A DNA stretch of 64,000 nucleotides from Deltaproteobacteria bacterium (GTDB lineage: Bacteria > Desulfobacterota > Syntrophia > Syntrophales > JACQWR01), in NCBI GenBank assembly GCA_026388415.1, contig JAPLJV010000040.1, positions 31,542 to 95,541 on the forward strand, in the 5' to 3' direction. Every line of letters starts with the position of its first letter. Position 1 is the first letter of the stretch. Shown here one piece after another: positions 1-8,746 of this stretch. The notes below the pieces were generated by a model. That model searched no databases, was not told where the DNA came from, and saw only the letters and a list, made by a program, of their open reading frames with translations. The translations under genes and the position numbers were made by a program.

Positions 1-122
1 GCAATCTTTTTTTCACCCGTTTTGGCGGCATTATCGAGCTCATAGAAATACTCGGCCATTATCCTGTTCATCTCGACAGCGGCACGAATCTTTTTTCGCA
101 CCGGTTTCTTCTCTTCATTCAT
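1..122 (-). CDS. 2-hydroxyacyl-CoA dehydratase subunit, N-terminal fragment
   Basis: Only the first 40 codons lie in the window; the rest runs off the left edge. ATG at 122-120 is preceded by a GGAG ribosome site and lies 26 bp downstream of the activator gene, in the same orientation. The fragment is basic, then reads MAEYFYELDNAAKTGEKKIA, the usual opening helix and GKKIAW-like start of the first domain in the HgdB/BcrC/FldC family. That family removes water from 2-hydroxyacyl-CoA, or reduces aromatic CoA esters, using an Fe-S cluster activated by an ATPase. The neighbouring activator supports the call. Which substrate is used cannot be told from 40 residues. Confidence 0.6.
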   Translation of the reverse strand, partial: MNEEKKPVRKKIRAAVEMNRIMAEYFYELDNAAKTGEKKI

Positions 123-148
123 ATTGTCGTCTCCATTTGCTTCAATAG

Positions 149-955
149 TTAATCCGCCATACTGGCGGAAATATCGGTCTGTGCTTCGCTGGCGTAAAGA
201 GCCGCACCGATGGCGCCCGTGAGCTGGGGATGCTCAGGCACCAGGATCTTCCTTTTAAGAATTTCTTCAGTCATGGTTACAATATAGGGGTTGTGAGCGA
301 CTACGCCTCCCGTCATGACGATATTGTCCGCCAGCGAGTCCATTTCCAGGACCCGCCTTATGACCGACAGGAAAAGGCCTTTGGTGATATCGGTCACTTT
401 TTTCCCCTGACGTATTTTTTCCAACACTTCCGTGCCCGAGAAGACGGTACAGAAGCTTCCCAACTCCACTATGTGCTGCGATTGCCTGGCCAGGCTGTCC
501 ATGTTTTCCAGGGGTATGTCCAGACGGGCGGACATCTCTTCCAGAAAGGCGCCCGTTCCGGCGGCGCATTTGCGGTTCATCTTGAAATTAACCCTGCGCC
601 CTTCGCTATCGAGCCTGATAATTTTGTTGTCCTGTCCTCCGATATCAATAATGGTGATGGCCAGGGGAAAATAGTAAAAGCATCCTTTCCCATGGCAACT
701 GATTTCTGTCTTGGCATTGTTGGCGAAAGGTACATTTTTTCTACCGTACCCAGTGGAAATGGTATGGACGATATCTTCCCTGGACGCCTTGGCCATGGCC
801 AGCGAGGCAGCGAGACATTTCTCCGCCGCCGCGGAAAAATCTGTTCCTGATTTTTCCACGGCATACCCGAGAAGACGACGCGTGGCATCCATGACGGCTA
901 CTTTGGTCCGGGATGCCCCTATATCAATACCGACAAAAACTTTTTGAATATTCAT
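149..955 (-). CDS. BadF/BadG/BcrA/BcrD-type ATPase, 2-hydroxyacyl-CoA dehydratase activator
   Basis: 268 residues, the normal length for the HgdC/FldI class of activators. ASKHA ATPase motifs are visible: GIDIGASRTKVAV at about residue 9 (phosphate 1), DIGGQDNK near 105 (phosphate 2), and TGGVVAHNPY near 215 (adenosine site). NRKCAAGTGAFLE near 128 carries the Cys expected to hold the [4Fe-4S] cluster at the dimer interface; a second conserved Cys is in GSFCTVFSGTE. Such proteins hydrolyse ATP to push one electron into the dehydratase or reductase at very low potential. The gene lies 9 bp after iorB and just before the dehydratase fragment, in one operon. It is single-domain, like activators of dehydratases rather than the paired BcrA/BcrD subunits of benzoyl-CoA reductase, although the broader family does not allow a firm distinction. 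Confidence 0.9.
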   Translation of the reverse strand: MNIQKVFVGIDIGASRTKVAVMDATRRLLGYAVEKSGTDFSAAAEKCLAASLAMAKASREDIVHTISTGYGRKNVPFANNAKTEISCHGKGCFYYFPLAITIIDIGGQDNKIIRLDSEGRRVNFKMNRKCAAGTGAFLEEMSARLDIPLENMDSLARQSQHIVELGSFCTVFSGTEVLEKIRQGKKVTDITKGLFLSVIRRVLEMDSLADNIVMTGGVVAHNPYIVTMTEEILKRKILVPEHPQLTGAIGAALYASEAQTDISASMAD

Positions 956-964
956 CAGGGTGAA

Positions 965-1555
965 CTAACTGAGCTTGGCAGAAGCAAAGCCCAGATCGAA
1001 CGCCTTAATATTTGCTGCGGAGAATTTACCGGTTCTGGCGACAATCGCCGCTTTCACGTCCTCAGTCTTGAGAGGGAGAACGCCGGTTTGCAGGAGCGCG
1101 CCGAGCAAGACCATATTCACCGACAGGACGTTGCCCGCTTCTTTAGCGAGGGCCGCGGCGTCGAAGGCGATAAGTCTTTTCGCTTTCTCCCGGATCAGCT
1201 TCTGCAGCAAGCCCAAATCGGGGTAAACTCCTTTCCCGATGGCCACCGTGAAGGGGGGGAGCGGCGCCAGATTGGTTATCACTACGGTGCCGGAGTTGCC
1301 CTTGTTCATCGTCCGCAGTGTTTCGGAAGGCTCAAAGCCCACAATGACGTCCGCTTCGCCATTCGAAATGATCGTGCTTTCCGCCTCGCCAAAGATAAGG
1401 GTTGATTCTACAACCCCTCCCCGCTGCGCCATGCCATGGATCTCGCTCAAACGGACCGCAACTCCGGCCAACAGCGCCGCTTCACCCAAAATGCGCGAAG
1501 CCAGCAGGTTTCCCTGACCGCCTACGGCCACAATGACTAATCTTGTTGTTTTCAT
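965..1555 (-). CDS. iorB: Indolepyruvate:ferredoxin oxidoreductase beta subunit
   Basis: 196 residues, typical for IorB. The protein opens with LVIVAVGGQGNLLASRILGEAA, the gamma-type domain signature of 2-oxoacid:ferredoxin oxidoreductases, followed by HGMAQRGGVVESTLIFG, a loop conserved in IorB and related KorC subunits. With IorA it oxidatively decarboxylates aryl pyruvates (indolepyruvate, phenylpyruvate, hydroxyphenylpyruvate) to aryl-acetyl-CoA in the cytoplasm, reducing ferredoxin. It starts 20 bp after the iorA stop, so the two are co-transcribed and probably translated in step. In an anaerobe the reaction can serve amino acid degradation, or run in reverse for synthesis. Confidence 0.92.
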   Translation of the reverse strand: MKTTRLVIVAVGGQGNLLASRILGEAALLAGVAVRLSEIHGMAQRGGVVESTLIFGEAESTIISNGEADVIVGFEPSETLRTMNKGNSGTVVITNLAPLPPFTVAIGKGVYPDLGLLQKLIREKAKRLIAFDAAALAKEAGNVLSVNMVLLGALLQTGVLPLKTEDVKAAIVARTGKFSAANIKAFDLGFASAKLS

Positions 1556-1575
1556 TTAATTTTATACCTCCGACA

Positions 1576-3438
1576 TTACTTGTCTTTTATTGGCAAAATC
1601 GCATTTTCCGGGCAAATCTGCGCGCATATCGTGCACCCGACACACTGGATCGGGTCTATCTGGACCCGGTTATTCTTTATGAAGAACGCCGGACAGGCAA
1701 GTTCATTGACGCAGGTTCGGTGATTCTTGCATTTGTCACTGATGTAAAAAGGCTTTCCCTGCGCTTTTTTCAGACTCTTGGCATAGAGGGTGCACATCTC
1801 CTTGGCAATGATCACGGAAACACCTTTAAAACTCAGGGCTTCCTTGATAGCTTCCATACTCTTTTTGATTTTATAAGGCTTGATCACCGTGATGTGTGGA
1901 ACTCCCAGGGCCTTCACTACGTCTTCAATGACCACGCGCCCGTAACCGGTCAGATTGAACTCACTCATGTCAACCCCCGGATTCGGCTGGTGGCCCGTCA
2001 TGGCCGTGATGCCGTTATCAAGGATAACTAAGGTAAAGTTGTGGTTATTGAAGACTCCATTGATCAGGCCCGGTATGCCCGAGTGAAAGAACGTTGAATC
2101 CCCGATGAAGGCGATGACCTTTTTATCACCGTTTACCTTGGAAAAACCGCCGGCTGTGCCTACGGATGAGCCCATGCAGATGACGAAATCGCCCATGCTG
2201 AGAGGGGCCAGGAACCCGAGGGTGTAGCAGCCGATGTCGTTGGGGCAGATGGTATCCATCCCCAGCTCGGCGGCCGCTTTTTTAACGGCGTAAAATGTGG
2301 CCCGGTGAGAGCATCCCGCGCAAAGGGTGGGTGGACGCTGGGGAAGTTCCGGAACGTTGGAGAGGTCAAGCGGTTTGGGCGCCTTGTAGGCAACCTCGAA
2401 ATACCGGGCGACGCACTGCCTGACCAGAGCGGGATCATACTCATAAAGACGGGAGAAAAGATCATCGTCCTTGCCCTTGATCGTCAGAGTAAGCTTCTCT
2501 TCCTGGGCAAAGGCCTTGACGGATTCCTCCATGTAGGGTTCGCCTTCTTCCACGATTAAAATCTTTTTGCAATCCCGCAAAAATTTCTTGATTAAATTTC
2601 CCGGCAGGGGATGGGAAAAACCAATGCGCAGCACCCGGACCTTACTTGCCAGTTTCAAGTCCTTGAGGGCGTCGGTTACGTAAGCATAACTCACCCCGTT
2701 GCAGATGATGCCGTAATCACCCCGGCCGACCACAAAATTATAGCTCGACTTGTCGGCCAGAGCGGTGGCGGCAGCGATGTTCTTCAGCAGCTTGACATGC
2801 AGCTTTCTCGACACAGCCGGCACGGTAACGTAGTTTAACGGGTCTTTGGTATAAGTACCCTTGACCTTTGGTTTTTTAATTTTGCCTAACTCAACGATGC
2901 CCGTAGAGTGGTTGAGCCGGGTGGTCGTTCTGAAAATCACCGGCTCCTGCAGTTTTTCCGAAAGATCGAAGGCATAGGAGAGCATTTCCTTTGCTTCCCC
3001 CACCGACGAGGGCTCCAGAATCGGCAACCCGGAGAGTTTGCCGTAGTAGCGGTTGTCCTGTTCGTTCTGACTGGAAAACATGGCGGGATCATCGGCAGTG
3101 ACGATGACCATTCCGCCCTTGACGCCTACATATGCCAAGGTCATCAGGGCATCGGCGGCCACATTGAGCCCCACATGTTTCATGATGCACATGCTGCGCA
3201 CGCCTGAATTCGCCGCCGCCGCCGCTACTTCCAGCGCCACCATTTCATTGGTGCTGTATTCGAAGTAGAGGGCGCTTTCCTGGGCTACCTGGAACAGGTT
3301 GAGTGAGATTTCCGAGGAGGGCGTTCCCGGGTAAGTGGCCGCAAACGCAAGTCCCGCCTCGATCGCTCCCCTGGCAATAGCTTCGTTTCCCAAGAGGAGT
3401 ATTTTTTCGCCTGAATTATTCGTTAAAAGTTTATGCAT
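1576..3438 (-). CDS. iorA: Indolepyruvate:ferredoxin oxidoreductase alpha subunit
   Basis: 620 residues, the standard IorA length. Domains in order: pyrimidine-binding domain (about 10-190, with YPGTPSSEIS and EVAAAAANSGVRS), a linker domain, the thiamine diphosphate-binding domain (about 360-540; GDSTFFHSGIPGLINGVFNN with the GD...NN motif), and a C-terminal two-cluster ferredoxin. The second cluster motif is regular (CVGCTICAQICP). The first reads CKNHRTCVNELACP, with His where the second Cys normally sits. ATG at 3438 is preceded by AAGGATGG. The gene lies 53 bp downstream of the truncated dehydrogenase/hydratase, in the same operon as the dehydratase activator, which fits breakdown of 2-oxo acids to CoA esters. 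Confidence 0.93.
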   Translation of the reverse strand: MHKLLTNNSGEKILLLGNEAIARGAIEAGLAFAATYPGTPSSEISLNLFQVAQESALYFEYSTNEMVALEVAAAAANSGVRSMCIMKHVGLNVAADALMTLAYVGVKGGMVIVTADDPAMFSSQNEQDNRYYGKLSGLPILEPSSVGEAKEMLSYAFDLSEKLQEPVIFRTTTRLNHSTGIVELGKIKKPKVKGTYTKDPLNYVTVPAVSRKLHVKLLKNIAAATALADKSSYNFVVGRGDYGIICNGVSYAYVTDALKDLKLASKVRVLRIGFSHPLPGNLIKKFLRDCKKILIVEEGEPYMEESVKAFAQEEKLTLTIKGKDDDLFSRLYEYDPALVRQCVARYFEVAYKAPKPLDLSNVPELPQRPPTLCAGCSHRATFYAVKKAAAELGMDTICPNDIGCYTLGFLAPLSMGDFVICMGSSVGTAGGFSKVNGDKKVIAFIGDSTFFHSGIPGLINGVFNNHNFTLVILDNGITAMTGHQPNPGVDMSEFNLTGYGRVVIEDVVKALGVPHITVIKPYKIKKSMEAIKEALSFKGVSVIIAKEMCTLYAKSLKKAQGKPFYISDKCKNHRTCVNELACPAFFIKNNRVQIDPIQCVGCTICAQICPENAILPIKDK

Positions 3439-3491
3439 GATTCCATCCTTGTTAGCATTGTCCCGTTAAGCAGCAAATGATCCCCAATTTC

Positions 3492-5429
3492 CTAAATACC
3501 TTTATACTCTGGTTTTTTTCTTCCCAGTGAGGAAAGTCCTTCCAGTGCGTCGCTGGTAGAAAATATTTTTTGCAGACTGCCCAGCTCAATTTCCACCGCC
3601 TCCGGAATAGACTTTCCGTTCTGTTGACTAATGATTTCGTCGGCGAACTTCAGTGCCAAGGGAGCTTTGTAACTCATAGCTTTAAGAGTCTTAGCGGCGA
3701 GTTCACCATCGCCTCCGGCGGGCTGCTTCCGGGCGAGCAGTTGGGCAACATTGCCCGGGCTGCAAAGCTGGGCCCTTGCCTGAAACCGCACGGGCACATC
3801 GCGCTTGCGGTATTTGTCCGGCTTGCCTTTCGTCAGCAGATTTTCGATCGCCTGATCTATTTCGCCCGGCTCTACCAATGCCGTGACGATGCCCAGCTCG
3901 GAGGCGTCTTGGGCGCTGATGGTGGCGCCGGTAAAGGTGAAATATCTGGCCAGCTCCGGGCCGATCTGACGCGTGAGGCGTAGCATCCCGCCCAGACCGG
4001 GATAGATGCCGATGCCTGTTTCGGGCAAAGCCATGGTGGTGGCTGACGTGGAAATTATGGCTTGGCACGACAGAGCGAATTCCGTGCCCCCGCCCAGAGA
4101 AAGCCCATCCATCAGGGCGATGGTCAATTTCTTTGAATTTTCGACTCTCAGCAACAGCTCGTGCCCTTTTCTCGTGAAGGCAATTATATCGGCAATCCTG
4201 CCGGCCTTGATCTTTTCCACAAAGTAACGGATGTCCGCCCCGGCAATGAAAGTTTTGCCGGCGCCCCGAAACACGATGGCCTTTATTGCCGGGTTGTTTT
4301 CCGCCTTGGCAAACCGGTCTGCCAGTTGGGCAAAAATAGCTTCGTTAAACGCGTTCATCGCCTCCGGTCTGTTGATGGTGATATAGGCAACCGGGCCTTT
4401 TTCCTCCAGATCAACATAACTGAAAACAAAGGGCTTACCGGTACTTTTCTGCTTTGCCAGCAGGTCAGGCATTTTAAAATCCGGGTACTTTTTCGTTATG
4501 GCGGAGACTAAGTCGTAAGCGCGTTCAACACCAATCTGATTCATTAGTTCAAAGGGGCCCAGCGACCAGCGCAGCCCGATCTTGGCGCCCCGGTCCGTGT
4601 CTTCCATGGTGGCCACGCCTTCGCCAACCAGCGCCGCGGCTACCCCGAAGCAGACGCCATATAATCTGTCGCTCACCGCTTGTATTTTGGATTCATCAAC
4701 GGCGCCGGATAAATCCCAGAGTGCATTCTTATCCATCTGGGCTTTCAGGGCGGCCGCCGTAGCATAAAAGGGGCCCAGCTCGTTGCCGAGGGTAGTGGAA
4801 GAATGGACCGCTATCGGGATGCCCGTGACATTCATGAGCTCGAACGCCCCCATGCCGATATTGAAGGCCCGTTTAGCAGCTTCATCTATCGTGGCGATAT
4901 TGGCCACGCCTTCCCCGAGCAGACGCGCCGCTTCGTTCAGGAAGGGGACAAAAAAACGGTTGACGGCAAATCCCGGCGCATCTTTCACGAGGATAGCCGT
5001 TTTTCCATGCAGTTTTGCCGCCAGGAGAGACCTCTCAATGGTTTCCCGGCTCGTTGTTGCGTGGGGGATAACTTCCAGCAGGCGGTTTTTGGCCGGATGA
5101 TAGAAATAATGAAAGCCGATAAACCGATCGGGACGTGATGTCTTACAGGCAAAGTCCTTCACGAAAAAGCTGGATGTATTCGTGGCCAGGATTGTTTGCG
5201 CCGAACAAATCTTATCCAGCTTGGCGAACAGCTCCGACTTTACTTTCTTGTCTTCGAAAACAGCCTCGATTACCAGGTCGGCATCAGCGACCGCATTAAG
5301 GTCTGTTGTGCCGGTGATGCGGGATTGTATTTCCTTAACCTGGGCGGGGGTAAAAAGCTTACGCTCTATGCCATCGGCAAGAATCTTCGCGATGATGGAC
5401 AGACCTCGCTGGACAGAACAAAATTTCAA
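3492..5429 (-). CDS. 3-hydroxyacyl-CoA dehydrogenase/enoyl-CoA hydratase fusion, 5'-truncated
   Basis: 645 codons from a TTG. The protein begins inside the NAD-binding domain: the family normally opens with an IGAGTMGSGIA-type dinucleotide loop about 30 residues before the stretch that corresponds to residues 8-40 here, and that loop is absent. An in-frame TGA lies two codons upstream of the TTG. The remainder is well preserved: rest of the NAD domain (ATNTSSF, FIGFHYF, GKTAILVKDAPGFAVNR), two C-terminal 3HCDH domains (about 160-330), and a crotonase domain (about 345-560) with oxyanion-hole GKTFIAGADI and both catalytic Glu positions, in GGGTEFAL and ALPETGIG. Without the glycine loop the dehydrogenase should not bind NAD; the hydratase could still work. 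It is the first gene of the ior operon and divergent from selB. It may be a decaying gene or one with a lost first exon-like segment through recombination. Confidence 0.8.
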   Translation of the reverse strand: MKFCSVQRGLSIIAKILADGIERKLFTPAQVKEIQSRITGTTDLNAVADADLVIEAVFEDKKVKSELFAKLDKICSAQTILATNTSSFFVKDFACKTSRPDRFIGFHYFYHPAKNRLLEVIPHATTSRETIERSLLAAKLHGKTAILVKDAPGFAVNRFFVPFLNEAARLLGEGVANIATIDEAAKRAFNIGMGAFELMNVTGIPIAVHSSTTLGNELGPFYATAAALKAQMDKNALWDLSGAVDESKIQAVSDRLYGVCFGVAAALVGEGVATMEDTDRGAKIGLRWSLGPFELMNQIGVERAYDLVSAITKKYPDFKMPDLLAKQKSTGKPFVFSYVDLEEKGPVAYITINRPEAMNAFNEAIFAQLADRFAKAENNPAIKAIVFRGAGKTFIAGADIRYFVEKIKAGRIADIIAFTRKGHELLLRVENSKKLTIALMDGLSLGGGTEFALSCQAIISTSATTMALPETGIGIYPGLGGMLRLTRQIGPELARYFTFTGATISAQDASELGIVTALVEPGEIDQAIENLLTKGKPDKYRKRDVPVRFQARAQLCSPGNVAQLLARKQPAGGDGELAAKTLKAMSYKAPLALKFADEIISQQNGKSIPEAVEIELGSLQKIFSTSDALEGLSSLGRKKPEYKGI

Positions 5430-5519
5430 TTGTCAAGAAAAAATCTGGAATAGAATGGAAAAAATTATGTTTACAATCACCCTTCCATTCGTGGTACAAG
5501 CAACGCGGAAAGGGCCAAC

Positions 5520-7445
5520 ATGAAACATATTATTCTGGGCACGGCCGGGCATGTAGATCACGGCAAGACATCGCTCGTCAAGGCTCTCACCGGCATAGAT
5601 ACGGACCGACTCAAGGAAGAGAAGGAACGCGGCATTACCATTGAGTTGGGATTTGCCTCCCTCACCCTTCCCGATGGCCGATTGCTCGGGCTCGTGGATG
5701 TGCCGGGTCATGAGCGCTTCATAAAACACATGGTGGCCGGCGCCGGCGGCATTGATATGGTGGTCCTGGTGATTGCCGCCGACGAAGGGGTGATGCCGCA
5801 GACGAAAGAGCATCTGCATATCTGTTCCCTGCTGGGTATTAAAAAGGGCCTGGTCGCCCTCACGAAGACAGATATTGTTGAGCCATCCTGGCTGGAGCTC
5901 GTCACCGATGACGTCCGGGAATATCTGCAAGGCACATTCCTAGCCTCTGCCCCGCTGGTTCCGGTTTCCGCAGCCAACGGCGAAGGGTTGCCGGAACTTC
6001 TGCAGGCAATCTCGAACGTTACTGATCAAATAGAGGATGATTACGACAATGGCATCTTCCGGCTCCCGATTGACCGGGTCTTTACCATGAAAGGTTTTGG
6101 CACGGTTGTGACGGGCACGTTATTGTCGGGGAGTCTCCGCGTGGGAGAGGAAGTGGCCATCCTGCCCGGCCAGATCATGGCGAAAGTGCGGGGCTTGCAG
6201 GTGCATAACCGGCAGGTGGAGGAAGCCGAAGCGGGGCAGAGGACCGCCGTGAATTTGCAGGGGATAGAAAAGGCGGCGATTCTAAGAGGCGATGTGCTGG
6301 CCCATCCCGCTACCCTGAGCCCGTCGCGTCGCCTGGATGTCAGCCTCGAATATCTGCCTGCCGCCGGCAAAAAATTAAAGAACCGGGCGCTGGTCAGATT
6401 GCACGTGGGCGCCAGTGAGCTTATTACCCGCGTGGTATTGATGGACCAGGACGAACTGGAGCCGGGGGAAAATGCCTTTGCCCAGTTAGTGCTCGAATCA
6501 CCGGCCGTGGTCATGACGCGGGACCGCTTTGTTATCAGGAGCTATTCTCCCATGACGACGATTGGTGGGGGCATGATTCTTGATTCCCAGGCCGTGAAGC
6601 ATAAACGACATCTGGAGCAGACAGGGGACGATTTTCGCGTCCTCCGTGATGGCACAGATCAGGAACGAACGGCCGTGATGCTGGCCAGGGCGGGTCTGAC
6701 AGGGATTACCATGCGGCAACTCGCCGTACGAACCGGGCTCCACCAGACAATGATGAAAAACATTCTGGCCGAAATGTTTGCCAAAAAACAGGCCGTCCTG
6801 ATTGATAAAGAAGAAACACGGGCTCTGGCCTTCGGCCTTTATAAAGGCCTTCAAGCGCGGATCATGTCGCAGACGAAGTTGTATCATGAGAAATTTCCTT
6901 TGAAAGAGGGGCTGCAAAAAGAGGAATTGAAGAACTCCCTGGGACGCCCGGTCAGCGCCAAGCTTTTCCATTTGGTTATGCAGGACATGGAAAAAGGCGG
7001 TGGGCTGGTAGTCGAAAGGGAGCATGTCCGACTTGCCGGGCATGCCGTTGACTTGTCCGGCGAACAGGAGGACCTGCGCGGGGCCTTGGCCCGCGTTTAC
7101 CTGGATGCGGCGCTGACACCGCCCTCCGTCAAGGAAGTAATGGCAAAATTTGCCGACCGGAAGGCGCAAATTGATAACGTCTTGGGAGTGATGCTCAAGG
7201 AAGGACTGCTTGTAAAAATCAGCGCGGATTTATTTTTTCACAGCGCGGTCATTCAAAAACTGAGGAATGATTACAAGGGCTTGCTGATCCGGGAGGAGAA
7301 GGCCAACCCGGCGAGCTTCAAGGAACTTACCGGCCTGTCCCGAAAATTTATTATTCCTCTCATGGAATATTTCGACATGACCAAGCTGACCATCCGGGCG
7401 GGCGAGTATCGCCTCCTGAGAGACAAAGCAGAGAACAATCAGTAA
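5520..7445 (+). CDS. selB: Selenocysteine-specific elongation factor SelB
   Basis: 641 residues, normal for SelB. The G domain starts [19 protein letters not shown] with switch [24 protein letters not shown] and TKTD, all as in SelB rather than EF-Tu. Domains II and III follow to about residue 350, then a C-terminal set of winged helices (about 370-640) that bind the SECIS hairpin of selenoprotein mRNAs. It delivers Sec-tRNA to in-frame UGA codons. selA is present 28 kb away on the same strand, so the organism decodes selenocysteine. The gene is divergent from the truncated dehydrogenase with only 90 bp between. No clear promoter was assigned there. Confidence 0.96.
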   Translation: MKHIILGTAGHVDHGKTSLVKALTGIDTDRLKEEKERGITIELGFASLTLPDGRLLGLVDVPGHERFIKHMVAGAGGIDMVVLVIAADEGVMPQTKEHLHICSLLGIKKGLVALTKTDIVEPSWLELVTDDVREYLQGTFLASAPLVPVSAANGEGLPELLQAISNVTDQIEDDYDNGIFRLPIDRVFTMKGFGTVVTGTLLSGSLRVGEEVAILPGQIMAKVRGLQVHNRQVEEAEAGQRTAVNLQGIEKAAILRGDVLAHPATLSPSRRLDVSLEYLPAAGKKLKNRALVRLHVGASELITRVVLMDQDELEPGENAFAQLVLESPAVVMTRDRFVIRSYSPMTTIGGGMILDSQAVKHKRHLEQTGDDFRVLRDGTDQERTAVMLARAGLTGITMRQLAVRTGLHQTMMKNILAEMFAKKQAVLIDKEETRALAFGLYKGLQARIMSQTKLYHEKFPLKEGLQKEELKNSLGRPVSAKLFHLVMQDMEKGGGLVVEREHVRLAGHAVDLSGEQEDLRGALARVYLDAALTPPSVKEVMAKFADRKAQIDNVLGVMLKEGLLVKISADLFFHSAVIQKLRNDYKGLLIREEKANPASFKELTGLSRKFIIPLMEYFDMTKLTIRAGEYRLLRDKAENNQ

Positions 7446-7450
7446 CCTTA

Positions 7451-7508
7451 ACGACCTCGTCAAAAGTCGTCATACCGGCGAAAGCCGGTATCCAGTGTTT
7501 TTGTAACG
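7451..7508 (+). repeat. Dispersed palindromic repeat, copy 1
   Basis: Intergenic element between selB and the HD nuclease. Core hairpin at 7472-7491 is ATACCGGC, loop GAAA, GCCGGTAT, a perfect 8-bp stem. It is flanked on the left by CCTCGTCAAAAGTCGTC and on the right by CCAGTG then TTTGTAACGTG. The same flanks and a stem of different sequence recur at 8491-8540, 25370-25430 (inverted) and 30911-30960. Related elements are common between genes in many proteobacteria. Confidence 0.85.
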
Positions 7509-7528
7509 TGTTGGGAAAGGAAAATACC

Positions 7529-8485
7529 GTGGAGAAAAAAAATATATATATTCGTGACATCAAGTCGGGAGACAAGGTCGGAGATTATTTCCTGGTGGCG
7601 GAAAAAAACCTGGCCTTTTCCCAGAAGGGTGCGCCTTATCTCAATGTGCGCCTCAAAGACAAAACGGGGGAGCTCGACGGCAAGATATGGGATAATGCCC
7701 GGGAATGGGACAAGGCCTTCAAAAAGGGCGACATTGTCCGTATTGAAGCGCGCTCGGCAAATTATAAGAACGTAATCCAGCTCTCCATCATGGAGCTGAA
7801 AAAAGCGGCCGATGAGGACATCACCCTGAGCGACTATCTCCCCGCCGCCAGAAGGGATGGGGGGGAGATGCTGGCCGAACTGATGATCATTGTGGAAAGC
7901 GTGGACAACCCGCACCTGAAAGCCTTATTGAACGCCTTTTTCCGGGATGAGGAGATAGCTGATCTTTTTAAAAGGGCGCCGGCGGCGAAAGGCTTTCATC
8001 ACATCTATCTCGGCGGTCTCCTGGAGCATACCCTTTCGGTGGCTCGCCTCCTCGACCTGGCCTGCGCCCAGTATGAAGGCATTGACCGGGACTTGCTGCT
8101 GACAGGCGGCATCCTGCATGATATCGGCAAAATTTATGAATTATCCTATGGCCGGACCGTTGATTATACCGATGAGGGCCGCCTGGTTGGACATATTGTC
8201 ATGGGAGCTGAGATGGTGGATAAGCGGATCGCCGCGCTGGAAGATTTCCCCGCTCACCTGGCGCTGAAGTTAAGGCATGTAATGCTTAGCCATCACGGAG
8301 ATTTGGAGTATGGTTCGCCGAAGCGCCCCAAGACCGTGGAGGCCCTGATCGTCCATTTTATGGACGACCTTGATGCCAAGGTAAACGCCTTTCAGGAATT
8401 CATTGCGGCGGCCCCCGATGATGAATCCGGCTGGACCCCTTATCATCGCTTGCTGGAGCGGTTTATTTACAGAAACAAGGCATGA
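7529..8485 (+). CDS. HD-domain 3'-5' exoribonuclease, YhaM family
   Basis: 318 residues from GTG at 7529, which has an AAAGGAAAA ribosome site about eight bases upstream; a GTG at 7508 would add seven residues that lie inside the repeat. The N-terminal third is an OB-fold nucleic-acid-binding domain (about residues 10-95, with LNVRLKDKTGELDGKIWD). The second half is an HD phosphohydrolase domain: LLEHTLSVA near 170, the metal-binding HD pair in GGILHDIGKIYEL near 198, and a later HHG in MLSHHGDLEYGSPKRP. This is the layout of YhaM, a cytoplasmic exoribonuclease of RNA turnover and replication-linked roles. It follows selB in the same direction, but the repeat between them leaves co-transcription open. 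Confidence 0.88.
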   Translation: MEKKNIYIRDIKSGDKVGDYFLVAEKNLAFSQKGAPYLNVRLKDKTGELDGKIWDNAREWDKAFKKGDIVRIEARSANYKNVIQLSIMELKKAADEDITLSDYLPAARRDGGEMLAELMIIVESVDNPHLKALLNAFFRDEEIADLFKRAPAAKGFHHIYLGGLLEHTLSVARLLDLACAQYEGIDRDLLLTGGILHDIGKIYELSYGRTVDYTDEGRLVGHIVMGAEMVDKRIAALEDFPAHLALKLRHVMLSHHGDLEYGSPKRPKTVEALIVHFMDDLDAKVNAFQEFIAAAPDDESGWTPYHRLLERFIYRNKA

Positions 8486-8490
8486 GGTCC

Positions 8491-8540
8491 TCGTCAAAAG
8501 TCGTCGCACCGGTGCAAACCGGTGTCCAGTGCTTGTGTAA
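8491..8540 (+). repeat. Dispersed palindromic repeat, copy 2
   Basis: Same family as 7451-7508. The flank TCGTCAAAAGTCGTC is identical, but the stem has changed on both sides: CACCGGT, loop GCAA, ACCGGTG at 8507-8524. The right flank CCAGTG and TTGTGTAACG is kept. It begins six bases after the stop codon of the HD nuclease gene, so it will be in the 3' end of that transcript. Confidence 0.85.
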
Positions 8541-8570
8541 CGCTTCGCAAATCCACCCTGCATTACTTTC

Positions 8571-8620
8571 CCGCTCCTGGTGAGCATAGCCGTTCCGCTC
8601 ATGGTGAGCCTGTCGAACCA
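8571..8620 (+). repeat. Degenerate intergenic repeat (GGTGAGC type)
   Basis: Two imperfect copies of CGCTCxTGGTGAGCxTxG-like sequence follow each other (8572-8590 and 8597-8618), the second ending CTGTCGAACCA. Short elements of this kind, with a GAGCxTGTCGAA core, are found between genes in many proteobacteria. The rest of 8486-8746 holds the neighbouring repeat, a C8 run followed by an A run, and the adhesin promoter region; no gene is seen. Confidence 0.4.
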
Positions 8621-8650
8621 ACCACCCCCCCCAAAAAAAAACTTCAAAAC

Positions 8651-8671
8651 TAGTACCAAGGTACTATAGAC
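8651..8671 (+). promoter_or_regulatory. Candidate promoter with overlapping operator-like inverted repeat
   Basis: A perfect inverted repeat TAGTACC-AA-GGTACTA lies at 8651-8666. Its right end runs into a -10-like TATAGA (8666-8671), with a weak TTCAAA sixteen bases before it (8643-8648). The adhesin-like gene starts about 75 bases downstream behind a strong AAAGGAGG. A repressor bound to the repeat would cover the -10 box. This is an inference from sequence only. Confidence 0.4.
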
Positions 8672-8746
8672 TATATAAAAACAAAGTTTAAACTGGACTC
8701 AAAATAACAATAAACAATTCTTTAACCTTAAAAGGAGGATTTAATC

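Noticed and set aside
149..1555. Benzoyl-CoA reductase operon
   Set aside because: Only one activator subunit and a dehydratase N-terminus are visible, next to iorAB; the evidence fits a 2-hydroxyacyl-CoA dehydratase better, and the diagnostic subunits lie outside the window.
5430..5519. selB promoter at TTTACA (5470) or TTGTCA (5430)
   Set aside because: Both have poor partners at the -10 position or wrong spacing; none could be supported.
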